A DNA stretch of 64,000 nt, taken from positions 17,423 to 81,422 of the forward strand of contig NZ_JADWPD010000046.1 of the NCBI RefSeq assembly GCF_017308975.1, in the 5' to 3' direction. Below the pieces are notes generated by a model that worked only from the letters and a program-made list of their open reading frames with translations, searched no databases and was not told the DNA's origin. Position 1 is the first letter of the stretch. Each line of letters starts with the position of its first letter. Below are positions 11,485 through 19,518 of this stretch, piece by piece. A program made the translations under genes and the position numbers. Origin of the DNA: Amycolatopsis sp. MtRt-6 (GTDB lineage: Bacteria; Actinomycetota; Actinomycetes; Mycobacteriales; Pseudonocardiaceae).

Positions 11485-12524
11485 TGCTCGCCCACATCGC
11501 ACACGCCCACGGCAGCCCGAGCTCCACGCTGGTGCTGCCGGCCGAACAGTTGCCGACGTCCGAGGAAGCGCTTGCGCAAGCGCTCTCCGACGGCGTCGCC
11601 TGGCTCGCCGAGCACGGCTTGGCCAAGGTCACGAAGATCGCGCTGGTGTCGGTCTCCGAGCACCCGCTGTTCGATCTCGACTACCGGTTCGTGCAGGTCA
11701 TCCCCGGCGATCCGGTGCGGTTCGACTTCCGCGGGAGCTGCGGGCACTCGGTGCTCTCGTCGGTCGTCGTGGCCAGCAGGCTCGGCTGGCTCCCCCGGCT
11801 CGCGCCCGGCCACCGCGCCCGGGTGCGCGTGCTCAACACCGAGGACCACGTGGTGTGCGAGGTCGACGAGTGCGTCCGCGACCGGACGACGTTCACCGCG
11901 CACTTCCTCAACCACCCCGCGGTGCCGCTGCACGAGCTGCTGCCGTTCGGGGAGACCACCACGGACCTGCCGTACGAGGACGGGATGATCCGGGTCAGCG
12001 CGGTCTCGGCCGGGAACCCGTACCTGTTCCTGTCCGGCCACGACCTCGGCGTGGACACCCCGGAGGAGCTGTTCGCCGCCGGTGAGCCCCTGTTCCGCAC
12101 GATGAGCGCGATCCGTCGCGCAGCCGCGCACCAGTACGGCTACCCCGTCGGCGGCGCCTTCCCGAAGGTGGCCGCGGTCCTGCCGGACGGCGAGGACGGC
12201 CTCGCGGTGCGCGCGGTGTCCGTGCCGTCGTGGCACCCGACGATCGCGCTGACCGGCGCCGTCTGCCTCGGCGCGGCCCGCCGGATCCGCGGCACCATCC
12301 CGTTCCACCTCGCCGGCGGCGAGACCCGGCGCACCGCGCCGCTGCGGATCCGCACCGCGGGCGGCTGCACCACCTCCGCCGCGGCGGTGACCGGGCACGA
12401 CCACGACAGCGAGCTGTCCTGGGTCAGCGTCCCGGAGAAGACGGTGTCGTTCACCGGCGCCGTGTCCATCGACTCGTTCGAACCCCACGTCCTGAAGGAG
12501 GACTCGTGCCTGCTGTCGATCTGA
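11484..12524 (+). CDS. PrpF/DUF453-family isomerase (diaminopimelate-epimerase fold)
   Basis: 346 residues. Motifs in order match PrpF/4-oxalomesaconate tautomerase proteins: KIALVSVSEHPLFDLDYRFVQV, the cysteine-bearing turn FDFRGSCGHSVLSS, SAGNPYLFLSGHDLGVDTPEEL and a late block SWHPTIALTGAVCLGAARRI. Family members shift a double bond in tricarboxylic or dicarboxylic acids without cofactors. AAAGGAGGGCGGC precedes the ATG, which overlaps the upstream stop by one base. The N-terminus is shorter than canonical PrpF and lacks the usual RGGTSKG start, so it may act on an unusual substrate. Isomerisation of an unsaturated acid is inferred. Confidence 0.75.
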   Translation: MLAHIAHAHGSPSSTLVLPAEQLPTSEEALAQALSDGVAWLAEHGLAKVTKIALVSVSEHPLFDLDYRFVQVIPGDPVRFDFRGSCGHSVLSSVVVASRLGWLPRLAPGHRARVRVLNTEDHVVCEVDECVRDRTTFTAHFLNHPAVPLHELLPFGETTTDLPYEDGMIRVSAVSAGNPYLFLSGHDLGVDTPEELFAAGEPLFRTMSAIRRAAAHQYGYPVGGAFPKVAAVLPDGEDGLAVRAVSVPSWHPTIALTGAVCLGAARRIRGTIPFHLAGGETRRTAPLRIRTAGGCTTSAAAVTGHDHDSELSWVSVPEKTVSFTGAVSIDSFEPHVLKEDSCLLSI

Positions 12525-13630
12525 CCGCCCCCGCGAGGCTGGGTGTCGACGAGCTGGTCGACGTGCTGGAGCAGCATGCCGTCGCGGCCGACGAGGCCGG
12601 CCGGCCCGCGCCGGAGGTGCTGGCCGCGCTGCGGGACTCGCCGCTGCCCGGCCTGGTCGTCCCGAAGTCCTACGGCGGCGCCGGCGCGGACGCGCTGGAG
12701 TCCAACCGGATGATCGCGCGGATCGCCCGGCACGACCCGTCGACCGCGATCATCGCCTTCCAGCACATGGCCGTGTGCAGCCGGATCGCCGAGTGGGGCA
12801 GCGACGAGCAGCGTGCCGAACTGCTGCCGAAGCTGGCCTCCGGCGAGTGGCTGGCCGCCTCGGCGTGGAGCGAATCCGGGGCAGGCGCGGCGAAGAAGAA
12901 CCTGTCCACCATCGCCGACGAGCTGCCCGGCGGCGGCTGGACGGTCAGCGGCGGCAAGGCGTTCACGACCGGCGCCGGGATCACCGACATCTACCTCGTG
13001 CTCGCGCAGAGCACGCCGGTGACCGACGACGACTCCGCGTACGGCTCCGGCGGGCAGAGCTTCTTCCTGGTGCCCGCGACGAACCCGGGCATCGAGCCGG
13101 ACCTCAGCCTCGACCTGGTCGGCATGCGGGCGTCGGCGACCGGGTTCGTCGAGCTCAAGGACTGCCGGCTCGGGCCGGAGGCGCTGCTCGGGCCGCGGGA
13201 CGCCGCGAGCACGATCATCGCCGGCGTCCGGCAGTCCGGGGCGACGCTCGGTGCGGTGTCGACCGGCATCGCCGAAGCCGCCTGGGACCTCGGTTTCCAA
13301 GCGGCCCAACGGAAGTCACTGCTCGAACTGCAGGCGGTCCGGCACCGGCTGGTGGACCTGCGTGGGCAGGTGGAGTCCGCCCGCGCCCTCGTCGAACGGG
13401 CCGGCCGCCGCGACGGCACCGACCCCGGCGAAGTCACGCTGCACAGCAAGATCCACGCCTCCCAGGTGGCCGAGGAGGTCGTCGCGAGCGTCGCGCGGCT
13501 GCTCGGCAGCACCGGGTACGTGGTGACCAACCCGATCAACCGGATGGCCCGCGACGCCCGCGCCGTCGCGCTGATGGGCCCGACCAACGACCTGAGCCGA
13601 GAGCTGGTGAGCTTGCCATGGGCCGCGTGA
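12506..13630 (+). CDS. Acyl-CoA-dehydrogenase-fold flavoenzyme (possible two-component oxygenase)
   Basis: 374 residues in the ACAD fold: N-terminal helical domain, YGGAGADALESNRMIARIARHDPSTA, the flavin block SAWSESGAG, and the C-terminal bundle with LLGSTGYV. The GTG start at 12506 has AAGGAGGA upstream and lies 19 bp inside the preceding gene. True acyl-CoA dehydrogenases and flavin-dependent oxygenases of the DszC/KijD3 type share this fold. A flavin reductase encoded two genes downstream favours the oxygenase reading, in which reduced flavin is delivered from a partner. No CoA ligase or carrier protein is encoded nearby, which also argues against a plain dehydrogenase. Substrate unknown. 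Confidence 0.8.
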   Translation: MPAVDLTAPARLGVDELVDVLEQHAVAADEAGRPAPEVLAALRDSPLPGLVVPKSYGGAGADALESNRMIARIARHDPSTAIIAFQHMAVCSRIAEWGSDEQRAELLPKLASGEWLAASAWSESGAGAAKKNLSTIADELPGGGWTVSGGKAFTTGAGITDIYLVLAQSTPVTDDDSAYGSGGQSFFLVPATNPGIEPDLSLDLVGMRASATGFVELKDCRLGPEALLGPRDAASTIIAGVRQSGATLGAVSTGIAEAAWDLGFQAAQRKSLLELQAVRHRLVDLRGQVESARALVERAGRRDGTDPGEVTLHSKIHASQVAEEVVASVARLLGSTGYVVTNPINRMARDARAVALMGPTNDLSRELVSLPWAA

Positions 13631-15015
13631 AAGACCACGACCTCGTCGTGCGGGGCGGCCGGGTGACCGGACCCGACGGCGTCCGCGTCGCCGACGTCGC
13701 CGTCAGCGACGGGAAGATCGCCGACGTGCTCCCCGCCGGGAGCGGGGTCACCGGCACCGAGGAGATCGACGCCGGCGGCCGGCACGTGCTGCCCGGCCTG
13801 ATCGACTCCCACGTGCACTTCCGCACGCCGGGCCTGACGCACAAGGAAGATTGGGCGCACGCGTCGCGCGCCGCGGTGGCCGGCGGCGTCACCACGGTGT
13901 TCGACATGCCGAACACGCGCCCGGCCACGTTCACCCCGGACGACGCCCGGGCCAAGGACGCCGAGATCCGGGGCAGCAGCCTGGTCGACTACCGCTTCCA
14001 CGCGGGCGTCAACCCGGACGACGTCTCTTCGCTCGAGGCGTTCGAACCGGCCGAAGCGATGACCGCGAAGGCGTTCCTGACCGGGCACCACACCGCGCCG
14101 CACGTGCTGCGCGACCCGGGACGGCTCGACGAGCTGTTCGCCCTCGCCGCGCGCAAGGGCCTGCGGCTGCTCTTCCACGCCGAGGACGACGACGTCTTCA
14201 AGCTGCTGGACCAGTGGCAGGGCAAACCCGCGGCGTACGGCGACTACGAGCGGTTCCGGCCGCGCTCGGGCGGGATCGTCGCGGTGGCCAAGCTGATCGA
14301 GCTGGCCCGGCGGCACGGCACCGCGGCGCACGTGCTGCACGTGTCCAGCCGCGAGGAAGCCGACCTGCTCACCGCCGCCGGGGCGACCGGGCTGCCGGTC
14401 ACCTGGGAGGTCACCGGGCACCACCTGTCGTTCACCGCGGCCGACACCGCCCGCTACGGCTCCCGGATCCGGCTCAGCCCCGCCATCCGCGGGCAAAGCG
14501 ACCAGGACCGCCTGTGGGACGCGGTGCTGCGCGGCGAAGTGTCCACTGTGGGCAGTGACCACGCACCGCACGCATTCGCGGACAAGGTGCTCGACGCCCC
14601 GGACGCGCCACCCGGGCTGCCGGGGGTGCAGGAGCTGTTCCCGGCGCTCTACACCGGCCTGCGCCGCCGGGTACCGGACGCCACGCCGGACGAGCTCCTG
14701 CCGATCGTCACCCGGCTCATGGCCGCCGAGCCGGCGCGGCTGTTCGGGCTCGCCGGCCGCAAGGGCGCCATCGCCCCCGGCTTCGACGCCGACCTGGTGC
14801 TGTTCGACCCGGCGCGGAACTGGTCGTTCGAGCACGGCGACGTCCAGGCGAAGTGCGGCTGGACGGCGTACGCGGGCTGGCTGTTCACCGGCCGCGTCGA
14901 GCGCACGATCCGCCGGGGCCGCACGGTGTTCTCCCGGTCCGCGGATGCCGGCGTGGACTTCGGCGCGGCCGACGGCGAATGGCTGACCCCCGCCGCGGTG
15001 GAGGCCGTCCGATGA
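13618..15015 (+). CDS. Cyclic amidohydrolase (dihydroorotase/allantoinase/hydantoinase group)
   Basis: 465 residues with all ligands of the binuclear metal centre: His65 and His67 in SHVHFR, the carbamylation Lys151 in TAKAFLTG, His187 in LLFHAED, His241 in AHVLHVSS and Asp314 in GSDHAPH. The C-terminus has the family's second domain (PGFDADLVLFDP...GRVERTIRRGRTVF). Length and motifs fit the dihydroorotase-multifunctional/allantoinase class. It starts 13 bp inside the previous gene and overlaps the next by ATGA. A housekeeping pyrC would be expected with other pyrimidine genes, which are absent here. It may close or open a cyclic ureide or imide made by the operon; this is inference. Confidence 0.88.
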   Translation: MGRVKDHDLVVRGGRVTGPDGVRVADVAVSDGKIADVLPAGSGVTGTEEIDAGGRHVLPGLIDSHVHFRTPGLTHKEDWAHASRAAVAGGVTTVFDMPNTRPATFTPDDARAKDAEIRGSSLVDYRFHAGVNPDDVSSLEAFEPAEAMTAKAFLTGHHTAPHVLRDPGRLDELFALAARKGLRLLFHAEDDDVFKLLDQWQGKPAAYGDYERFRPRSGGIVAVAKLIELARRHGTAAHVLHVSSREEADLLTAAGATGLPVTWEVTGHHLSFTAADTARYGSRIRLSPAIRGQSDQDRLWDAVLRGEVSTVGSDHAPHAFADKVLDAPDAPPGLPGVQELFPALYTGLRRRVPDATPDELLPIVTRLMAAEPARLFGLAGRKGAIAPGFDADLVLFDPARNWSFEHGDVQAKCGWTAYAGWLFTGRVERTIRRGRTVFSRSADAGVDFGAADGEWLTPAAVEAVR

Positions 15016-15503
15016 CCGCGGCGCTGCTCGACGAGTTCAAGGACGCGATGGCGGCGCTGGCCGGCGGGGTGTGCGTGGTGACCGCACTCGACGCCGACGG
15101 CACCCCCCGCGGGTACGCAGCGACGTCGGTGACGTCGGTGTCGATGCGCCCGCCGCTGCTGCTCGTCTGCCAGGCGAAGACGTCGAGCTCCTACGAGCTG
15201 TTCTCGCGTTGCACGCACTTCGGCGTCAACGTGCTGACGGCGGAGCAGGCCGAGCTGGCCGCGCTGTTCGCCACCCCCGGCGCCGACCGGTTCGGCGGCA
15301 CCGGCTTCGAAACCGGTGAACACGGCACGCTGCTGCACCCGGACGCACTGGCGAGCGTCGAATGCCGGCGCCGCGACACGGTCGACGCCGGCGACCACGG
15401 CCTGCTGCTGGGCGAGGTGTGCGCGGTCCGCACCCGCCCCGGCGACCCCCTCGTCTACCACGGCCGGCGCTACCAGCGCGTCCGGCCCCTGTTCCGGAGG
15501 TGA
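15012..15503 (+). CDS. NAD(P)H:flavin reductase (HpaC-like)
   Basis: 163 residues of the flavin-reductase-like FMN-binding fold: MAALAGGVCVVTALDADGTPRGYAATSVTSVSMRPPLLLVC contains the GxxxT-S-x-x-S-x-x-P-P core, followed by HFGVNVLTAEQAELA, typical of HpaC/DszD. It supplies reduced flavin to a partner oxygenase. The acyl-CoA-dehydrogenase-fold protein of the same operon is the obvious partner. The start overlaps the amidohydrolase stop (ATGA). Confidence 0.9.
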   Translation: MTAALLDEFKDAMAALAGGVCVVTALDADGTPRGYAATSVTSVSMRPPLLLVCQAKTSSSYELFSRCTHFGVNVLTAEQAELAALFATPGADRFGGTGFETGEHGTLLHPDALASVECRRRDTVDAGDHGLLLGEVCAVRTRPGDPLVYHGRRYQRVRPLFRR

Positions 15504-15506
15504 ACC

Positions 15507-15959
15507 ATGTTCGAGTTGCCTGAACGCCCCGGCCCCGAGCCGCGCACCCGCGGCCCGGTCCCGCACGGCCAGCTCAACCAGATCGCGCCGACCACGCTGC
15601 AGGAGGAGCTGTGGCAGCGGATGCGTTCCCTGGCCGGCGTCTACCTGGCGCCCACGCACGTGCCGTACCCCGAGGCCAGGGCGATCCACCTGGCACCGGA
15701 GTTCGGCACCGGCCCGGACGACGCGTTCATCAAGAACAGCCGCGAGTTCGCGCACCTGCACCCCCCGCAGGACGGCAGCCTCCACATGACGCTGCCACCA
15801 CTGGTGAAGAAGGTCGTGACAGAGGCCGGCTGGGGTGTCCCGCACCCGATCCAGAACACGCAGCTCGTGTACGGCCCGCGTGACCGCGACGAGATCGAGC
15901 TGGTGTGGCGGGTGTTGCTGGAGTCGTACGCCTACGCGCGGGGCCGGCACACGGGCTGA
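15507..15959 (+). CDS. Luciferase/DUF5519-domain protein
   Basis: 150 residues, one domain. It opens RPGPEPRTRGPVPHGQLNQ, then has YPEARAIHLAPEFG, EFAHLHPPQDGSLHMTLPP and EAGWGVPHP, ending with a helix containing YGPRDRDEIELVWRVLLESY. This order matches the actinobacterial 'luciferase' domain (DUF5519), a small fold of unknown biochemical role despite its name. CCGGAGGTGAACC precedes the ATG, 3 bp after the flavin reductase. It closes the operon; directly after the stop the sequence dissolves into G/C homopolymers. Confidence 0.8.
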   Translation: MFELPERPGPEPRTRGPVPHGQLNQIAPTTLQEELWQRMRSLAGVYLAPTHVPYPEARAIHLAPEFGTGPDDAFIKNSREFAHLHPPQDGSLHMTLPPLVKKVVTEAGWGVPHPIQNTQLVYGPRDRDEIELVWRVLLESYAYARGRHTG

Positions 15960-15965
15960 GCGCGG

Positions 15966-16075
15966 CGTGGGGGGGGGTGCGGGGGCGGGGGGACCCCCCC
16001 CGCCCGGGCGGGGGGGGCGCGCCGGGGGGGGGGGGGGGGGGGGGGGGGTGTGGGGGGGGCGCCCCCCCCCCCACG
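15966..16075. other. G/C homopolymer block (probable assembly artefact)
   Basis: About 110 bp made almost only of G and C runs, including a G run of about 25 at 16024-16048. It begins a few bases after the stop codon of the orphan operon, where a terminator would be expected. No gene or known repeat unit explains it. A second block of the same style lies at 25995-26120, also right after an operon end. Confidence 0.7.
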
Positions 16076-16259
16076 GCCGGGCCGGTTCACGTCCGCGCGC
16101 CTTCGAAGCTCCCTGTCTCGATTCCCAGCGTGTTCAGGCTGCTTGGCCGTCAGTGCTCTTTCACCGGCCGAACGACCAATAGCGACTTTCGCAGTATGAC
16201 CAGCGAATCAGACGAACAGGCGCTCCGCTGCGCCGCCGTCGCCCGGAGACCTCGAAGGG

Positions 16260-16532
16260 TCAGGCGCGCGGACGGGCCTTGCGGCCGGTCACCTTGTTGT
16301 AGATGACCAGGACGATGACCGCGCCGATGACCGATCCGATCCACCCGGCCGGCTGGAAGCCACGGATGCCCACGGTAAGCAGGCCGAACAGGAAACCGCC
16401 CACGACCGAGCCGACGATGCCCAGCACGATCGTTCGCAGCAGGCCGATGTCGTCCTTGCCCGGCACCAGGGCTCGCGCGATGAAACCGGCGATCAGGCCG
16501 AACAGGATCCAGCCCAGGATGGTCCAGAACAT
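16260..16532 (-). CDS. GlsB/YeaQ/YmgE-family stress membrane protein
   Basis: 90 residues with three hydrophobic segments: FWTILGWILFGLIAGFIAR, LLRTIVLGIVGSVVGGFLFG and IGSVIGAVIVLVIYNKV, with the family GxxxG patterns and the R-x-L-x-P-G-K-D loop after the first. The family was formerly called transglycosylase-associated and is linked to envelope or acid stress in actinobacteria and enterics. It is divergent from the spo0M-like gene. The ATG at 16532 has AAGGGGAAGCG upstream. Confidence 0.9.
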   Translation of the reverse strand: MFWTILGWILFGLIAGFIARALVPGKDDIGLLRTIVLGIVGSVVGGFLFGLLTVGIRGFQPAGWIGSVIGAVIVLVIYNKVTGRKARPRA

Positions 16533-16718
16533 CGCTTCCCCTTGTGATCGATCGAGCGAACGTGATCACGATACGAAGAACGGTTCACCGGCGCCACACG
16601 GCAGTGAACCGGCCGCTTCCGCGCCGCGAGAATTTTGGGCGCTTTATCCGGAACCATGGACTCCGCAACGGCGTTGGGAGGTTATCGATCACGACCTGTC
16701 GAAGGAGAAGACTCCCGG

Positions 16719-17660
16719 ATGGTGTTCAAGAAGATGTTGCAGAAGATCGGCGTCGGCGGCGTTTCGGTCGACACGGTGCTGAGCGACCCGCGCTGCCGGC
16801 CGGGTGCCCCGCTGACGGGCGAGGTACGGCTGACCGGCGGTGAGGCCGACGCCGAGATCGAGCACATCGCACTTTCGCTGGCCACTCAGGTCCACAACGA
16901 CCGGGGCGGCCGGTCGCAGGCGGAGTTCCACCGGGTCGTCGTCGCGGGCGTCACCCGGCTGGCCGCCAAAGAGCAGCGCACCATCCCCTTCACCGTTCCG
17001 CTGCCGTGGGAAGCTCCGGTGACCGAGGTGTCCGGCCGGCGGCTGCCCGGTATGGAACTGGGGTTGCGCACCGAGGTGTCGATCGCCAAAGCGGTGGACA
17101 AGGGCGACCTGGACCCGGTGATCGTGGAACCGCTGCCCTCGCAGGATGCCGTGCTGGAGGGCTTCGGACAGCTCGGTTTCACCTTCAAGTCCGCCACGGT
17201 GCAGCAGGGGCACGCCTACGGGGTCCGGCAGGAACTGCCGTTCTTCCAGCAGCTCGACTTCTCTCCTTCGGGCCAGTTCGGCGGCCGGGTCCAGGTGGTC
17301 ACCCTGACGCTGGTCACCACCCCCGCCGACGTCACGGTGCTGCTGGACGCCGACCGGCACATGGGCGCGTTCGGCGCCGGTGGCCAGGGGCGGTTCCAGG
17401 CCACGCACGAGGAATCGGCGGAGCAGGAGTGGGCCGCCCGCATCCACGACTGGCTCGCCCAGGTCGTCGAGGCCCGGCAGGCCCAGATGATGCACTCGGG
17501 CTACGGCCAGCCGGGTTATGGGCAACACGGGTACGGCCACCGGGAACGGCGCGGGCCCGGCATGGGTGGTGTGGTGGCCGGAGTCGCCGGCGGTGTCGTG
17601 GGCGGCATGCTGCTGGGCGAGATGCTTGACGGCGACGACGACGGGGGCGACGAAGGCTGA
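16719..17660 (+). CDS. Spo0M/SpoOM-family sporulation-control protein
   Basis: 313 residues. The arrestin-like Spo0M domain fills about 1-245: GVGGVSVDTVL, PGAPLTGEVRLTGG, IPFTVPLPWEAPVT and QELPFFQQLDFSP are hallmark strands. The tail is unusual: a Gly/Tyr/Gln-rich stretch (SGYGQPGYGQHGYGHRERRG), a glycine-rich hydrophobic hairpin (GVVAGVAGGVVGGMLLGEML) and an acidic end. I start at the ATG at 16719 because GAAGGAGAAG lies 9 bp upstream. Spo0M proteins affect sporulation and cell morphology in Bacillus and actinomycetes, with no enzymatic activity known. Confidence 0.88.
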   Translation: MVFKKMLQKIGVGGVSVDTVLSDPRCRPGAPLTGEVRLTGGEADAEIEHIALSLATQVHNDRGGRSQAEFHRVVVAGVTRLAAKEQRTIPFTVPLPWEAPVTEVSGRRLPGMELGLRTEVSIAKAVDKGDLDPVIVEPLPSQDAVLEGFGQLGFTFKSATVQQGHAYGVRQELPFFQQLDFSPSGQFGGRVQVVTLTLVTTPADVTVLLDADRHMGAFGAGGQGRFQATHEESAEQEWAARIHDWLAQVVEARQAQMMHSGYGQPGYGQHGYGHRERRGPGMGGVVAGVAGGVVGGMLLGEMLDGDDDGGDEG

Positions 17661-17681
17661 CCAGCCGGAACCACCGGACGG

Positions 17682-17704
17682 GTGAGACCAGAATTTGGTC
17701 TCAC
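17682..17704 (+). terminator. Hairpin after the spo0M-like gene
   Basis: Perfect 9-bp inverted repeat GTGAGACCA / TGGTCTCAC around a 5-nt loop, 22 bp past the stop codon. There is no T tract, so it is either a U-less actinobacterial terminator or an operator. Confidence 0.5.
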
Positions 17705-17789
17705 TCCTCTGTTGTGCGGCATCGGGTGCCACACCGGTCCGGCGCCGGTGCTGATGGGTCACACGGCATCGAGCCGTCGATCACCCGGT

Positions 17790-18130
17790 TCAGCCGGCCG
17801 GACGCGACTGCGGGTCGGCGAGCCAGCGGCTCTTGAACTCCTTCGGCGCGGCGACGTCGAGCCGGTCGCACGTCAGCGTCGTGCGCGCGTTGATCGCCTT
17901 GATCTTTCCCCCTGCTGCGGCATGACGCCGCCGGCCACGCGCCGGCCGTCCGGGCCCGTGACCGTGGCCGGGAAGGCTTCGCGGGCGACGAGCACGCCGC
18001 CGATCACGGCGAGGACCACGATCACGGCGAGGACCCAGCCCCAGGCCGGGAACCCGCCACCGGAGTCGCTCTGCCGCTGGGCGCGGCAGCTGAGGCGACC
18101 AGCACGATTCCCCGTGGCAGGGATGATCAC
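17790..18130 (-). pseudogene. Small single-TM protein, frameshifted in a C5 run
   Basis: From a GTG at 18130 (overlapping the MFS stop by GTGA) one frame reads a hydrophilic N-terminus, a strong membrane segment WGWVLAVIVVLAVIGGVLVA and VTGPDGRRVAGGVMPQQG. The sense then continues in the next frame as KIKAINARTTLTCDRLDVAAPKEF to a stop at 17790. One extra G opposite the C run at 17908-17912 joins the two halves into a 113-residue protein. This is either a sequencing error or a recent inactivation. The coupled MFS/ArsR genes suggest a metal- or drug-related accessory membrane protein. No family recognised. Confidence 0.5.
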
Positions 18131-19470
18131 CGGGAGACGGGCCAGCGACGGTGGTGGCGGTCGATGACGAACTCGTGGCTGTGCCGGTATACGCCGTCGC
18201 CGACTTCGGTGGCATCTTCGAGGTGGTCGTGCTCGGCGAGGTCGTCGTGGGTGTGCTCGATGTACGCGGGATCGCGCCGCGGCCAGGCGAGCGCGGCGGT
18301 GACCAGCCCGGTGGCCGCGAGAGCAGCCAGCACCGACCAGGCCGCGGTGAACCCGGCCGCGGTGGCGACCCAACCCGCGATCGGGTAGGCCAGCAGCCAG
18401 CACGCGTGCGACAACGAGAACTGGGCGGCGAAGACCGCGGGCCGGTCGCTCGCGGTGCTGGAACGGCGCAGCACCCGCCCGACCGGCGTCAGCACGAGAC
18501 CGGTCCCCGTCCCGATGACCGCCCACAGCACCAGGACCGCGGCCCAGCGCCAATCCCCCGATGACGCCGTGGACAGCGCGATCGCACCGGCGATCCCGGC
18601 GAGCAGCACCACTGCGCCGGTCAGCAGCACCCGGCGTTCGGGGACGCGGCCGAGCACCGGCGGCAGCAGCAGGGCGACGACCATCGTCCCGACGCCGTTG
18701 CCCGCCAGCAGCAACGCGACGTCGGCCTGCGAGCGGCCCAGCTCGCCCTGGACGTAGTTGACCGTGTTGACCATGACGACCGACCCGACCGCCGCGACCA
18801 CCAGGTTGACCCCGAGCACGCCGCGCAGCCGCGGGGTCGCGGTGTAGATCCGGACCCCGGCCAGCGTGCGGTCCCAGACGCCGCCGCGATGGCTGCGGAC
18901 GGCGTCGGGAATCCGAGTGGTCACCACCAGGACCGCCGACACGACGAAGCCCACCGAGGTGCCGGTGAACAGCCAGTGGAAGCTCACAACGGTGAGTACG
19001 GCCGCGGCGAGCATCGGGCTCAGCAGGCTTTCCGTGGTCGAGGCCAGCTGGGACGCCGACAGCGCCCGCGTGTAGTCGCGTTCGCCGGGCAGGATGTCCG
19101 GCAGCACGGCCTGGAACGTCGGGGTGAAGGCGGCCGAGGCGGACTGCAGCACCACGATCAGCACGTAGATCTGCCACACCTGCGTCACGAACGGCAGCGC
19201 GAGCACCACCAGCGCGCGCACGACGTCCAGGCAGACCAGGAAGGCCCGCCGTGGGACGCGGTCGGCGTAGGCGCCCGCGATCGGCGCGACGGTGACGTAG
19301 GTGATCATCTTGATCGCCAGCGCCGTTCCCAGCACGGCGCCGGCCTCGGCGCCGGCCAGCTCGTAGGCCAGCAGCCCGAGCGCGACGGTCGTCAGGCCGG
19401 TCCCGAACAGCGCCACCAGCTGGGCGGTGAACAGGTGCCGGTAGTCCCGGTGTGCGAACAGCGAGGGCAT
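18127..19470 (-). CDS. MFS exporter with His-rich tail, probable metal efflux (NreB-like)
   Basis: 447 residues, 12 membrane segments, beginning MPSLFAHRDYRHLFTAQLVALFGTGL, the standard opening of the MFS_3 (enterobactin-exporter/NreB) group. The C-terminus carries a histidine- and acid-rich tail (HTHDDLAEHDHLEDA, then YRHSHEFVIDRHHRRW), as in nickel exporters. It is divergent from an ArsR regulator with a His-containing tail, which supports metal-controlled efflux. Start at 19470 with CAGGAG upstream; the in-frame extension to 19530 would run under the arsR start. Metal identity (Ni or Co) is inferred. Confidence 0.85.
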   Translation of the reverse strand: MPSLFAHRDYRHLFTAQLVALFGTGLTTVALGLLAYELAGAEAGAVLGTALAIKMITYVTVAPIAGAYADRVPRRAFLVCLDVVRALVVLALPFVTQVWQIYVLIVVLQSASAAFTPTFQAVLPDILPGERDYTRALSASQLASTTESLLSPMLAAAVLTVVSFHWLFTGTSVGFVVSAVLVVTTRIPDAVRSHRGGVWDRTLAGVRIYTATPRLRGVLGVNLVVAAVGSVVMVNTVNYVQGELGRSQADVALLLAGNGVGTMVVALLLPPVLGRVPERRVLLTGAVVLLAGIAGAIALSTASSGDWRWAAVLVLWAVIGTGTGLVLTPVGRVLRRSSTASDRPAVFAAQFSLSHACWLLAYPIAGWVATAAGFTAAWSVLAALAATGLVTAALAWPRRDPAYIEHTHDDLAEHDHLEDATEVGDGVYRHSHEFVIDRHHRRWPVSR

Positions 19471-19518
19471 GACGGAAGACTCCTGGGTGACGACGGTTCG
19501 CCTCCATGATAGGTGCAC

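Noticed and set aside
13618..15015. Housekeeping pyrC dihydroorotase
   Set aside because: No pyrB, carA/B or other pyrimidine genes flank it, and it is translationally coupled to unrelated enzymes, so a pathway-specific cyclic amidohydrolase is more likely.
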